A stretch of 64,000 bases of DNA from NCBI GenBank assembly GCA_030584065.1, contig CP129489.1:830640-894639 (forward strand), given 5' to 3'. The notes below the pieces were generated by a model. The model searched no databases. It had not been told where the DNA came from and saw nothing but the letters and a program-made list of their open reading frames with translations. Shown in pieces: positions 36,519-45,928 of this stretch. A program made the translations under genes and the position numbers. Origin of the DNA: Flavobacteriales bacterium (GTDB lineage Bacteria > Bacteroidota > Bacteroidia > Flavobacteriales_F > PHOS-HE28). Each line of letters starts with the position of its first letter. The stretch's first letter is position 1.

Positions 36519-37106
36519 ATGCTCCGCGTTGGTTTGACCGGCGGCATAGGCAGCGGCAAGTCCGTGGTGGCCCGGCTGCTCCAATTGCTGCGGGTACCCG
36601 TCTATCCGGCTGATGCACGGGCCAAGGAGCTCATGGAATCGGATTCGCATGTGCGGCAGGCCTTGGTGGAGCGTTTCGGAGCGGATCTCTTCGCAAGCGG
36701 CCGCTTGGACCGCCAGCGATTAGCAGCGCGCATCTTCACCGATGCCGATGCCCTCCGCGCGGTCAATGGAATCGTGCATCCGGCGGTCCGCGCCGATTTC
36801 GAGCGGTGGGCCTCCGCGCTCGATTCTCCTTACGTGGTGATGGAGGCAGCGGTGATGGCCGAGAATGAGGGATGGCGACGGTTCGATCGGGTGGTGGCCG
36901 TGGCATGCCCCGAGCAGGAGCGGGTCCGCCGCGTGATGGCCCGCGACGGGGCATCGGAGGCGCAGGTCCGCGATCGGATCGCCAGCCAGGCCACGGAGGA
37001 GCAGCGCCTGGCCATTGCGCATCACGTGCTCAATAACGATGGCGCCGTGCTGCTTATCCCGCAGGTATTGGCGCTGCACACCGAGCTCATGCGACTGGCA
37101 TCATGA
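36519..37106 (+). CDS. coaE: dephospho-CoA kinase
   Basis: 195 residues, normal length. Walker A is GGIGSGKS at about residue 8; YPADARAKELM and NGIVHPAVRADF are conserved family blocks. It performs the last step of coenzyme A synthesis, phosphorylating the 3' hydroxyl of dephospho-CoA. Its TGA overlaps the next ATG (ATGA). Confidence 0.92.
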   Translation: MLRVGLTGGIGSGKSVVARLLQLLRVPVYPADARAKELMESDSHVRQALVERFGADLFASGRLDRQRLAARIFTDADALRAVNGIVHPAVRADFERWASALDSPYVVMEAAVMAENEGWRRFDRVVAVACPEQERVRRVMARDGASEAQVRDRIASQATEEQRLAIAHHVLNNDGAVLLIPQVLALHTELMRLAS

Positions 37107-37390
37107 TCCAAGGGGAGAGGTCCTTGCCGCTCAGCACCGTGGCGCTCGTCTTCGGTGCGCTCAGCCTTCCCTTGGCCTTCGCGCGGCACCTATGCTCTTT
37201 GGCGGTCGTACTGGCCTTCTACGGCCTGGTCTTCGGCCTCTGGGGGCAGCGCCGAGCGGCCCGTCATCTGCTTCGGTATACCGCCAAGAGCGTCAGAAGG
37301 GCGCAATGGGGACTTCGGCTATCAGCGGTCGGGCTGCTTGCCGCGCTGCTGATGTGGGCCCTCTGGGCTTCCGGAGCCTTGCTGTCATAG
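37103..37390 (+). CDS. 95-residue membrane protein coupled to coaE
   Basis: 95 residues with two or three hydrophobic segments (about 10-50 and 72-92) separated by a basic QRRAARHLLRY loop. Its ATG overlaps the coaE stop, so it is probably co-translated. No family recognised. Confidence 0.6.
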   Translation: MIQGERSLPLSTVALVFGALSLPLAFARHLCSLAVVLAFYGLVFGLWGQRRAARHLLRYTAKSVRRAQWGLRLSAVGLLAALLMWALWASGALLS

Positions 37391-37410
37391 CCGGCGCGCG
37401 TTGACCCCTT

Positions 37411-37435
37411 CCCGATGCCAGCCACCCGCATCGGG
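37411..37435 (+). terminator. hairpin after the coaE operon
   Basis: CCCGATGC and GCATCGGG form a perfect eight-base stem with a nine-base loop, 21 bases past the last stop. There is no T tract. Confidence 0.4.
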
Positions 37436-37591
37436 CTCCGCTCCTGCAAGCGTTTCGCATCACGCCGGCATGCAATCGCTTTGTGGGGCGGTGCGGTCAC
37501 CCGGCGGTTGGGTGGGCCTTCCGGCTGCGATCCATGACGTCACTCAGGTCGCGGGCGGATCGTCTTCCTCCCATGGCGGTCCAGCCCGAAC
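37436..37591. other. gene-free spacer between coaE operon and M43 terminator
   Basis: About 155 bases with no convincing ORF, promoter or repeat between two terminator hairpins; the whole intergenic stretch is 253 bases. Confidence 0.5.
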
Positions 37592-37622
37592 GAGAAGAGC
37601 CGCCCATCGGGCGGCTCTTCTC
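37592..37622. terminator. strong hairpin terminator of the M43 protease gene
   Basis: GAGAAGAGCCGCCC pairs perfectly with GGGCGGCTCTTCTC around an ATC loop, a 14-base stem 22 bases downstream (minus strand) of the protease stop. Flanks are not strongly T-rich but the stem is the best in the window. It could serve both strands. Confidence 0.75.
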
Positions 37623-37643
37623 TATGAAAGGTTGACGATGCGC

Positions 37644-40445
37644 TCAGCGTTCCATCACCAGTTTCTGCACGCTGCTGCCAAGGCTGTTGCTGGCACGCAC
37701 CAGGTACATGCCCTCGGCCAAGCCGATCGTGCGACCGCCGATCTCGATGTTGGCACCGCCCATGGGCTGGAACTTGTTCTGGTACACCACCGCACCGCGC
37801 ATATCCGTGATGGTGATCTCGGTGGCTTCGGTTGACATCCCCGCCACCTGAAGGGTGAAGTGGTCGTTGGCGGGATTCGGGAACACGGCGATGAAGCTTG
37901 CGCGCGTCACCTCATCCATGCCCACCCAGGATCCGAAGTTGATATCGTCGATGTACAGGTCGTTGGAGTAGCCGCTGCTGATGAAACGCCAGCGGAAGCG
38001 CATGTTCGGACCGGTCATCGAGCTTGACAGGTTGAAGGTCTTTAGCTTCCAGCCATCCTGTGCCGGGGCTTCGCCGGTATTGTTGCCGTTGGTCACCAGC
38101 GCAGTGCCCGTGATCGTGTTGTTGGGGAAGTCGTTCCACGTGCGGCCGCAGGTGTTGCTGTACTGAACCACAAGCCGCTCGGTGATGTTGTCAACCACAT
38201 TCGTATTGCTGCTGTAGGCATAGCGGAAGCTCAGCGTCGCGAAAGGCGCGTTGGACATGTTGATGTGCGGCGAGACCAGCTCATCATAGTCGCCGATGTT
38301 GTCAGGGCGGAGCAGATCAAGCGGGTTGCGGTCGCCGCTGTTCAGCCGTGCGCAGGCGTTGCCCGAATAACCGCCGCCGACATGGCGCGAGAAGGAGCTG
38401 AAGTTGTTCTCATGATTGGCCGACACGAATGGGAAGAGGTTCTCGCCCTGCTGGGTCTCGAAGCTCTCGAAGAAGGGACCGGTCTCCTGGCTCGACTCGC
38501 CCACATAGACGGCGAATTCATTGGTCTTCGAATCCGAGCCCTGGTCATTGGCCACGGTCAGCGTCACGGTCTTCCAGCCGCGCGAGTTGAACTGCACGAT
38601 CGGGTTGCGCTGATCGGAGGTCGCGGGATTGCCGTCCTGGAAGGTCCATGACCAGGAAGTGGGGAATGCGCGCTGGCTGTTGTCCATGAAGCGCACGTTC
38701 TGGCCGGTGCAGGTCATGGGCGTGTAGGGGATGCTCGGCCCGCCGCCTGCGAAATCAACCTGGGCATAGAAATCGGCGATCGGGGCGCAGGTCTGCTGGA
38801 ACCCTTCGGCAACGCCGGTGGCCTGCAGGTTGGATTCGGTCCAGAGCAGGTCGCGCTGGTAGGTGGGCGAGTTCAATGCAGCACGGGCCCGGTCGCGCTG
38901 GCCGGGGGTGAACATCTTGGAGCAGTACGAATACTCCATGTAGTTCTCCACGTTCTCGATGGTGGCGGAACGCCCGGCGATGTTGACATCGTCAACGACG
39001 AATGCGCCGGTGCCATCCTCGCTGTTCCAGCCATAGATGCGGAAGGTGACAGGGCCTTCCAGGTTGATGAATCCGCTGGTGGGGACGGTCACCTGGACCG
39101 TGGCCTCATCCGTGTTGTCAGGCAGGAACCCCACATTGGTGCCCTGCACGGTGAACCCGTTCCCAGCGATGGTCAGGTTCGAACCGTAGTTGTTGGTGCT
39201 CGCACGCACCGCGAAGGTGCGGGGACCTTGATCGTTGCGTGACGCCTTGAAGCTGATGCCCAGGATGGTGGCCTGGTGCGTAACCTCGGGAGCGACGGAG
39301 AACTGGTAGTACTTGCCGGTATTGATGCTGCCGGAGAGGTTCGCGTAATCCGTCTCGCCGTCCGTCGCGCCTCCGTCCCAGTTAACGAAGGCGAAGCGGC
39401 CCGACTGGGAGGAGTTGGCCGATACGCCGACCGCGGTGGCGGCATTCCCTTGGGCGCGCGGCGTGGTGAAGGTGATGGAATCGACCACGACGATGGGGCC
39501 GCCAGGGGCGGTCGTCCCGGAAGAGGTGGTGACGCCATCGAAGTTATGCAGGATACCATCCACGTAGCTGTCTCCGACCGGCGTGCGGAACCGCTGGCGG
39601 TCGCAGTCGGCCCAAGGGCGGCTTGCGTTCGTGGAGGATTGGCAGGCGCTCCATCCGCGGGTCAGCGGGGTGTCCTCCACGCCATCATCGCCGCAATCCG
39701 ATTGCATGGCCCAAATGGGCGTGTTCGGATCGGGCACGCCATTGTTGCTTCCCCAGATGTGGGCCAGGCTCAGGTAGTGGCCCACCTCATGGGTCAGCGC
39801 GCGCGAGGAGAATTCAGCGCTCGTGCCGATGGACCCCAAGTAATTGTGCAGGAGCATGATGCCATCGAGCACAGACCATGGCCCGTAGGTGAAATAGCCG
39901 GCCGCTCCGCTGAGGATGCCGTTCACCACCCATACGTTCATGTACTTCTCGCGCGGCCAGGGCTTGAGCTTGCTCGTGGATTCACCGCGGAAGGTCTCGG
40001 TGCTCCGGTGCCGGACGATGCCATTGGTGCAGTTGCCGGCAGGGTCCTTCGTAGCTAGCGCGAACTGGATGCGCATATCGGCAATACGCTCTTGGAAGGA
40101 GGGATGCACCGTTGCCGTATCGTCGTTCAGCTTGGCATAATCCCGATTCAGGATTTCCATCGCATCGAGGATCTGCTCGTTGCTGATGTTCTCCCGGCCA
40201 CCGAGGTGGAGGATATGGAACACCACCGGGATCACGTAGACCTCGTCGCCATCGCGCTGGGTTGCGGCGCTGGCCATCAACTGGCGCAGTTCCTCCTCGA
40301 AGGCGGCTTCGCGCTGCAGATAGGTGGGGTCATTGGCAATCTCCCAGGCACGGCGCTCATCGGTACCGCAGCGAAGCGGTTGCTGAGCCATGGCGGGCGC
40401 AGCCAAGGCGAACAAGGTCAGACTGGCGAGTAAGGAACGTTTCAT
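37644..40445 (-). CDS. T9SS-secreted M43 metalloprotease with inserted domain
   Basis: 933 residues. A signal peptide ends at AMAQ (about 20). The pappalysin-type zinc motif HEVGHYLSLAH is at 219-229, then CGDDGVEDTP. The Met-turn NYMEYSYC comes only at about 501, because about 190 residues (300-494) of beta-sandwich sequence are inserted between. A PKD domain (about 555-650), a jelly-roll-like domain and a T9SS sorting domain (VFPNPANDHF to the end) follow. It should be an extracellular endopeptidase exported through the T9SS. Start MKRSLL fits the signal. Confidence 0.9.
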   Translation of the reverse strand: MKRSLLASLTLFALAAPAMAQQPLRCGTDERRAWEIANDPTYLQREAAFEEELRQLMASAATQRDGDEVYVIPVVFHILHLGGRENISNEQILDAMEILNRDYAKLNDDTATVHPSFQERIADMRIQFALATKDPAGNCTNGIVRHRSTETFRGESTSKLKPWPREKYMNVWVVNGILSGAAGYFTYGPWSVLDGIMLLHNYLGSIGTSAEFSSRALTHEVGHYLSLAHIWGSNNGVPDPNTPIWAMQSDCGDDGVEDTPLTRGWSACQSSTNASRPWADCDRQRFRTPVGDSYVDGILHNFDGVTTSSGTTAPGGPIVVVDSITFTTPRAQGNAATAVGVSANSSQSGRFAFVNWDGGATDGETDYANLSGSINTGKYYQFSVAPEVTHQATILGISFKASRNDQGPRTFAVRASTNNYGSNLTIAGNGFTVQGTNVGFLPDNTDEATVQVTVPTSGFINLEGPVTFRIYGWNSEDGTGAFVVDDVNIAGRSATIENVENYMEYSYCSKMFTPGQRDRARAALNSPTYQRDLLWTESNLQATGVAEGFQQTCAPIADFYAQVDFAGGGPSIPYTPMTCTGQNVRFMDNSQRAFPTSWSWTFQDGNPATSDQRNPIVQFNSRGWKTVTLTVANDQGSDSKTNEFAVYVGESSQETGPFFESFETQQGENLFPFVSANHENNFSSFSRHVGGGYSGNACARLNSGDRNPLDLLRPDNIGDYDELVSPHINMSNAPFATLSFRYAYSSNTNVVDNITERLVVQYSNTCGRTWNDFPNNTITGTALVTNGNNTGEAPAQDGWKLKTFNLSSSMTGPNMRFRWRFISSGYSNDLYIDDINFGSWVGMDEVTRASFIAVFPNPANDHFTLQVAGMSTEATEITITDMRGAVVYQNKFQPMGGANIEIGGRTIGLAEGMYLVRASNSLGSSVQKLVMER

Positions 40446-40655
40446 GGGTCCTCTATTGGGGTCGGATTGAATGGCTCGTTTAAGCGGACGCAAGATAAAC
40501 GCGGAAGGGCACCGTCTGTTCCGCCGTTGGCTGGTCCACTGCTACCGCCGCCCGTGCCGGTCCGATGGTTCACCGGCCGTAGCCCTTGATGGGGCTGGTT
40601 TTCAGGAGGACAGGTGAGCGGTCTCCGGCCGGTCGGGATTGTAAGAACAGTGCAA

Positions 40656-41852
40656 TCATTGAGGCCGGGAGGTCTCATCCAGCGCCATCAGGATGGCTTC
40701 GCACGCTCGATCGACCTCGTGGTCGGTGATGACCAGCGGGGGGGCGATGCGGAATGCGGTGGGGCAGCTCAGGAACCAGAATCCCAGCACGCCTCCGCGC
40801 AGGCAGTGCTTCACCACCCGTTGGACGGCATCGGCATCACCCAGGTCAACGGCTAGCATCAGCCCGGTCCCCCTCACCTCACGGATGGCAGGATGCACCA
40901 GCCGCTCACGGAAGCGGGCCCCCATGGATCGTGCGCGCTCGGCGAGCCCTTCGCGCTCCAGGACCTCCAAGGCCGCCAAGCCTGCGGCGCAGGGGAGGGG
41001 ATGGCCCCCGAAGGTGGTGATATGCCCTAGCACCGGGTCATGGGCCAGCAGGCGCATCAGGTCGGCGGAGCTTACGAAGGCCCCCATCGGAAGGCCGCCG
41101 CCAAGGGCCTTCCCGAGGACCAGGATGTCCGGTGTGATGCCCATGTGTTCGAAGGCGAACAGCTTGCCGGTGCGGCCGAATCCGGTCTGCACCTCATCCA
41201 GGATGAGCAGGGCCCCAACGCTGCTGCAACGCTCGCGCAGGGCCCGCATCCACGCCGGGTCCGGGATTCGCACGCCCGCATCGCCCTGGATGGGCTCCAC
41301 GACCACTGCCGCGCACCGCTCATCGATCCGGTGGAGGTCATCCGGGTCGTTGAATGCGAGGTGGTCGACATCCGGGAGCAGGGGCAGGTTGCGCTGCCGC
41401 TTGGCGGCATTGTCCGTGAGGCTGAGCGAGCCGTGGGTGCTGCCGTGGTAGCTTCTCCGGAACCCGATGAGCCGGGTCCTACCGGTGGCCCGCTTCGCCA
41501 GCTTCAATGCGCCTTCGATGGCCTCGGTGCCGCTGTTGACGAAGTAGGCGCAGTCGAGCCCTTCGGGCAGCAGCGCCGTGAGCCGTTCGGCGAACCGCAC
41601 TTGAGGCTCCTGGATGAACTCGCCATAAGGGATCACGTGCAGGTACCGGTCGCACTGCGCCTTGATGGCAGCGACCACTTCCGGGTGCCGATGCCCGACA
41701 TTGGCTACGGCAAGGCCCGCAACCAGGTCGAGGTATTTCTTGCCCGAGCGGTCGGTAAGCCAGCAGCCCTCCGCATGCACGATGTCCAACGCCAAGGGGG
41801 TCGGGCTGGTCTGCGCCAGATGGGCCTCGAATGCGCGTCGCAGGTGGGTCAT
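40656..41852 (-). CDS. class III PLP-dependent aminotransferase (ArgD/RocD-like)
   Basis: 398 residues from ATG 41852. NSGTEAIEGALKLAKR is the PLP-phosphate region, DEVQTGFGRTGKLFA the ring-contacting Asp region and LGKALGGGLPMGA carries the Schiff-base lysine. The family covers acetylornithine, ornithine and 4-aminobutyrate aminotransferases; sequence alone does not settle which. No arginine genes adjoin it. Confidence 0.8.
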   Translation of the reverse strand: MTHLRRAFEAHLAQTSPTPLALDIVHAEGCWLTDRSGKKYLDLVAGLAVANVGHRHPEVVAAIKAQCDRYLHVIPYGEFIQEPQVRFAERLTALLPEGLDCAYFVNSGTEAIEGALKLAKRATGRTRLIGFRRSYHGSTHGSLSLTDNAAKRQRNLPLLPDVDHLAFNDPDDLHRIDERCAAVVVEPIQGDAGVRIPDPAWMRALRERCSSVGALLILDEVQTGFGRTGKLFAFEHMGITPDILVLGKALGGGLPMGAFVSSADLMRLLAHDPVLGHITTFGGHPLPCAAGLAALEVLEREGLAERARSMGARFRERLVHPAIREVRGTGLMLAVDLGDADAVQRVVKHCLRGGVLGFWFLSCPTAFRIAPPLVITDHEVDRACEAILMALDETSRPQ

Positions 41853-41880
41853 CACGGCCTGCGAAGATCGGCCATGGGTA

Positions 41881-42387
41881 TCAACGGCGCCCCGGGGGGG
41901 CGGGGCGGCCTTCGCGTCGCTCCTCCATCCGGTCGCGCAGGCGCCGCAGCACCTCCCGATTGAAATCGCGCTCCGCTTTGTGCAGATCAACCACCTTCAC
42001 CGCACCGATCGCCTTCACGAAGCGATCCTGGTAGTCCCGCTCAAGTTCCAGTTCCTGCTGGCGCAAGGCCTGACCCTTGCTCAGGATCTGCCGAGCCTCC
42101 GCGTCGGTCAGTGCCGCACCGCCCTGCCTATGCGGGCGCATCAGCTGGCGCAGGTCCTGCCGCAGCTTGGTGCGGGCCTCATCGAATTCATTGTACACCG
42201 GCCAGAAGACCTGGGCCTCCTCGCTGCTGAGGTCGAGCTTGGTGGTGAGGTAGGCGGTGCGTTGCGCCTTCACCTCCTTCACCCGCTCGGGCGGGATGGG
42301 GGGAAGGTCATCTTCCTGGGCCCAGGCGCGCGATGGCAGGGCGAGGACCGCAAGCAGGGTGCAGAACAGGGTGGTCAGCGTCTTCAT
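41881..42387 (-). CDS. Spy/LTXXQ-like periplasmic protein
   Basis: 168 residues with a signal peptide ending near AWAQ (23). The mature chain is helical and charged, with the AYLTTKLDLSSEEAQVFWPVYNEF start common in Bacteroidota Spy/CpxP-like proteins. Its ATG overlaps the stop of the preceding anti-sigma-like gene, placing it in an envelope-stress module with the ECF sigma factor. Confidence 0.75.
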   Translation of the reverse strand: MKTLTTLFCTLLAVLALPSRAWAQEDDLPPIPPERVKEVKAQRTAYLTTKLDLSSEEAQVFWPVYNEFDEARTKLRQDLRQLMRPHRQGGAALTDAEARQILSKGQALRQQELELERDYQDRFVKAIGAVKVVDLHKAERDFNREVLRRLRDRMEERREGRPAPPGRR

Positions 42388-42869
42388 AGCTCTTCGATGA
42401 TCATCTCAAAGGGCAGGTCCTCCTCTTCCAGGTAGGTGGCGAGCGCGTCGTCATCCACCCCTTCGCCGACGCGTGGTGCCAGCGCGGGGATCTCTGCCAC
42501 CATGGCCAGCACTTCAGGGTCGTCCCACCCCAGCATGACCCCGTCTGACTCCAGCGCGTAGGTATCCGTCGGAATCGGCGCCTGCGCCCCCTCGGAGAGG
42601 ATGAACCGGCCGCCCAGGAAGGCCACCAGCACCGCTGCGGCCGCCAGCGCCAACTTCGGCCCCCACGGGAGCAGCCTTGCGACAGGCCGTTGTGCAGCCT
42701 GGCGCTGTATGGCCATGGACTGCACCCGATGGGGGAAGCGATCGAAGAATCCGTCAGGGACGCTGAACGGTGTTGGCGCGCCATGCAGCGAGCCCAGCTT
42801 CGGGGCCTCATCAAGCGGGTCTTTCTCAGCCAGGGGTCTCATTGGAGCACTGCGGGTTGGACGCACCAT
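42384..42869 (-). CDS. single-TM anti-sigma-like protein
   Basis: 161 residues. FSVPDGFFDRFPHRV is the short N-terminal motif seen in small Bacteroidota proteins next to ECF sigma genes. One hydrophobic segment (about 71-90) separates it from an acidic periplasmic tail. It begins four bases after the sigma gene and overlaps the Spy-like gene (ATGA). Anti-sigma function is inferred from position and topology only. Confidence 0.6.
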   Translation of the reverse strand: MVRPTRSAPMRPLAEKDPLDEAPKLGSLHGAPTPFSVPDGFFDRFPHRVQSMAIQRQAAQRPVARLLPWGPKLALAAAAVLVAFLGGRFILSEGAQAPIPTDTYALESDGVMLGWDDPEVLAMVAEIPALAPRVGEGVDDDALATYLEEEDLPFEMIIEEL

Positions 42870-42873
42870 CCGC

Positions 42874-43431
42874 CTATTTGGTTTGATCGATGGCCAGCAT
42901 GGCCTCGATCTTCTTCACCGCTATGTGGTAGCTGCTCTTCAGGGCTCCCACGCTCGTACCGGTAATGCCGCTCATCTCCTCGTACTTGAGCCCATCGAAG
43001 TACTTCATGGTGAACACCGCGCGCTGCTTGTCCGGCAGGCGCATAACCGCGGCCTGCAGCTTGCGGGCGATGAGGTCGCCGCTGAAGTGCTCGCTGCTGT
43101 CCAGGCTGGCGGTGAGCCGCTCGATGACCGCATCGTTGCTGACGAAGAGCCCGCGGCGGAGCTTGCGCAGGTGATTGAGGCATTCGTTGTGCGCGATCCT
43201 GTAGAGCCAGCTGAACAGCTGCGCGTCGCCCCGGAAGGAATCCAGTCCGTTCCAGGCCTTGATGAAGGTGTTCTGCAGCACGTCCTCCGCCTCATCATGG
43301 TCGGTGACCATGCGGCGGATGAAGGCGTAGAGCCTGCGCTGGTACTGGTTCACGAGCAGATTGAACGCGCGATGCCGGGTGCCTTCGTCCCGGAAGAGCG
43401 CCAGCAGCTCGGCATCGGTGAGGTCGCTCAT
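42874..43431 (-). CDS. ECF-type RNA polymerase sigma factor
   Basis: 185 residues. Region 2 is at about 20-90 (YAFIRRMVTDHDEAEDVLQNTFIKAW and on), and region 4 with a helix-turn-helix (YEEMSGITGTSVGALKSSYHIAVKKI) fills the C terminus. This is the sigma-70 family, ECF layout. It is followed by a small membrane protein and a Spy-like protein, so envelope stress is the likely signal. Confidence 0.88.
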   Translation of the reverse strand: MSDLTDAELLALFRDEGTRHRAFNLLVNQYQRRLYAFIRRMVTDHDEAEDVLQNTFIKAWNGLDSFRGDAQLFSWLYRIAHNECLNHLRKLRRGLFVSNDAVIERLTASLDSSEHFSGDLIARKLQAAVMRLPDKQRAVFTMKYFDGLKYEEMSGITGTSVGALKSSYHIAVKKIEAMLAIDQTK

Positions 43432-43453
43432 GCTGCCGGCCGGCCATTGCCGG

Positions 43454-44407
43454 TCATTTCCGCGCCATCACCCGCTGCGCGGCCCGCACGATGTCCGGGA
43501 CGTCCAGCCCGTATTTCGTCATGAGCTGATCGGGCGTCCCGCTCTCCCCGAAGGAGTCGTTCACGGCGACGAATTCCTGCGGGGTAGGCCGGTGCAGCGC
43601 CAGCACCTGGGCCACGGCATCGCCGAGGCCTCCGTAGCGGTTGTGCTCCTCGCAGGTGACCGCGCATCCCGTCTTCGTTGCTGATTCTAGGATGGCCGCC
43701 TCGTCCAAGGGTTTGATCGTGTGCACATTGACCACCTCGGCACGGATGCCTTGGGCCATCAATTGCTCAGCGGCCTGCAGGGCGCGCCACACCAGGTGCC
43801 CGCACGCGAAGAGGCTGACGTCCGCGCCCTCGATCAGCCGTTGCGCCTTGCCCAGGATGAAAGGCATGCCTTCGGGGATGAAGACGGGCCATTTCGGCCG
43901 GCCGAAGCGGAGGTACACCGGGCCCTCGTGATCGGCGATCGCGATGGTGGCCTGGCGGGTCTGGTTGTAATCAGCCGGCACCACAACGGCCATGCCGGGC
44001 AGCATGCGCATCAGACCGATGTCCTCGAGGATCTGGTGGGTCGCCCCGTCCTCGCCGAGGGTCAGCCCGGCGTGACTGGCGCATAGCTTCACGTTCTTAC
44101 CAGCATAGGCGATGCTCTGCCGTACCTGGTCATAGACCCTTCCTGTGCTGAAGTTGGCGAAGGTGCCCGTGTAAGGGATCTTCCCTCCGACGGTGAGGCC
44201 GGCGGCGATCCCCATCATGTTCGCTTCCGCGATGCCGACCTGGAAGAACCGATCGGGAAAGGCCTTCTGGAAGGCATCCATCTTCAGCGAACCGGTGAGG
44301 TCGGCGCAGAGCGCCACCACCTGCGGGTTCGTCCTGCCGAGTTCCAACAGGCCTGCGCCGAAGCCGCTTCGGGTGTCCTTCTGGTCGAGTACGGGATAGG
44401 GGTTCAT
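43454..44407 (-). CDS. transketolase, C-terminal subunit
   Basis: 317 residues. The pyrimidine-binding domain has GIAEANMMGIAAGL, whose Glu activates thiamine pyrophosphate, and the C-terminal domain ends with the SFGESGTPDQL region. In Bacteroidota the enzyme is often two chains; the N-terminal chain is encoded 1.5 kb upstream (45929-46807) with a vWA gene between them. Together they would interconvert pentose-phosphate pathway sugars. Confidence 0.88.
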   Translation of the reverse strand: MNPYPVLDQKDTRSGFGAGLLELGRTNPQVVALCADLTGSLKMDAFQKAFPDRFFQVGIAEANMMGIAAGLTVGGKIPYTGTFANFSTGRVYDQVRQSIAYAGKNVKLCASHAGLTLGEDGATHQILEDIGLMRMLPGMAVVVPADYNQTRQATIAIADHEGPVYLRFGRPKWPVFIPEGMPFILGKAQRLIEGADVSLFACGHLVWRALQAAEQLMAQGIRAEVVNVHTIKPLDEAAILESATKTGCAVTCEEHNRYGGLGDAVAQVLALHRPTPQEFVAVNDSFGESGTPDQLMTKYGLDVPDIVRAAQRVMARK

Positions 44408-44413
44408 GCGGGG

Positions 44414-45850
44414 CTAGAAGTTGAGGTTCACGCTGCGGCCGCTCTCGATGAGGGCCTCCTTCACAAGGCTCAGCTCCGTGCGGCGGGCCGATCCGCTGCG
44501 GTAGGTCACTTGATAGGTGCCGGGCTGCAGCCGGAACTGGTTGCGGGGCGATGCCGGGTCGAGATCGGCCACCCACTGCAGCTCGTCACCGGACCTGAGG
44601 AACACGGAGCCCGGACCGGCAGCGGAGGCGGTCACATTCAGCACGCCGGCACGCGGCACCGTGATGTCGGTGGTCTTCCCTTGCTCCACGCGCACATCCG
44701 GAATGAGGGTGCGGGGCAGCGTTAGGACCTCCAGGTCATAGGCGCCCACGCGGTAGCGCTGCTGCGTTCCCATCGGCTGGGCCTGGAGCGTGGCCATTTC
44801 GCCCTTCCTGCGCACCACGCACGAGACGGGATGCGCGTCCAAGGGCCCTGTGCCCGTGCGCAGGTTCAGGATGCCTGTGCCGGCATCGACGGCGATGATG
44901 GTATGGGTCCCGGGCCTCACGGTGACGTTCTCCCGTATCGAGGCCGGCAGCGTGTGGGCCACCACCCGGTAGGTGAACACCGGGTCAAGCGCGAGGGTGT
45001 CGGGGAGGCCGCGTTCATTCATCGTGTGCACCAGATGGTAGCGGACCTGGCCGGTTTTCTGGTCGTAGAGCGTCACCGGCACGTCCGTCTCGGAAGGCTG
45101 GCCATCGGTGGTCATCAGGCTGATCTGGGCCGTGGTGGTATTCAGGGCCTGGGTGACCACCACCTTCAGCACATGCTCGAAGAGCTCAGGGGTGCTGGCA
45201 TCGAAGTAATTGCCCACGCACTGCAGCGCGTAGCGGTCATTCTCGGTGAGGCCCACCCCGATGACGAAGGGCTTCAGCACGATGCCTTTCGCCTGCAGGG
45301 CACGGCTCACTGCGCAGGGGTCCTCGTCGCAGGCCTCGATCCCATCGGTGATGAGGATGATGACGTTGCGGACGCCGCGGGTGCCTTTCTGCTGGTCCGT
45401 TTCGGGGAAGTCCTTGGCAGCTTTCTCCAGCGAGCGGGCAATGGGCGTGGTGCCCAGGCACCGCACGCCCTGCAATGTCTTCCGCATCGCGGGGATGCTG
45501 TTGCTGCTGAAGGGAACCTCCAAGCGGGTGTCGTCGCAATCCTGCTTCCCGGGCTGGATGGGCGTCTGGTGGCCGTACAGCCGCAAAGCCAGTTCCAGAT
45601 CGGGCTGGCCTTCGAGCTCCTTCAGCGACTGCAGCAGGAGGTCGCGCGCCGTCTCGATCTTGGGCCGGTTCCCCCAGAATGCATTCATGCTGTTGCTCGC
45701 ATCGAAGACGAACAGCATGCGCGTGAGCGGGGGCTGTTTCAGGGCCTGCGCCTCCTGGCTGTGCGCAGGTTGCGCTAGCGCGATCAGCGCCGCGCCCAGC
45801 AGCATCAGGCCTATCGGCCACCTGCGCACATGCGGGCGGGTCGTTCCCAT
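44414..45850 (-). CDS. secreted von Willebrand factor A domain protein
   Basis: 478 residues from ATG 45850; in-frame ATGs at 45907 and 45925 (the latter three bases after the transketolase stop) are alternatives. A hydrophobic signal ends at AHSQ. The vWA domain has a full MIDAS: FDASNSM, the GTTPIARSL Thr and ITDGIEACDEDPC. The C-terminal half is beta-rich with carboxypeptidase-regulatory-like repeats. It lies between the two transketolase subunit genes, an unexpected position. Confidence 0.8.
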   Translation of the reverse strand: MGTTRPHVRRWPIGLMLLGAALIALAQPAHSQEAQALKQPPLTRMLFVFDASNSMNAFWGNRPKIETARDLLLQSLKELEGQPDLELALRLYGHQTPIQPGKQDCDDTRLEVPFSSNSIPAMRKTLQGVRCLGTTPIARSLEKAAKDFPETDQQKGTRGVRNVIILITDGIEACDEDPCAVSRALQAKGIVLKPFVIGVGLTENDRYALQCVGNYFDASTPELFEHVLKVVVTQALNTTTAQISLMTTDGQPSETDVPVTLYDQKTGQVRYHLVHTMNERGLPDTLALDPVFTYRVVAHTLPASIRENVTVRPGTHTIIAVDAGTGILNLRTGTGPLDAHPVSCVVRRKGEMATLQAQPMGTQQRYRVGAYDLEVLTLPRTLIPDVRVEQGKTTDITVPRAGVLNVTASAAGPGSVFLRSGDELQWVADLDPASPRNQFRLQPGTYQVTYRSGSARRTELSLVKEALIESGRSVNLNF

Positions 45851-45928
45851 GGCCAGGCACCTGTCCAAGGGCGTGCCACGGAGGGCTCGGACGGGCCGGA
45901 TGGGCATTCCGTGCGCCTTGGGCATGGC

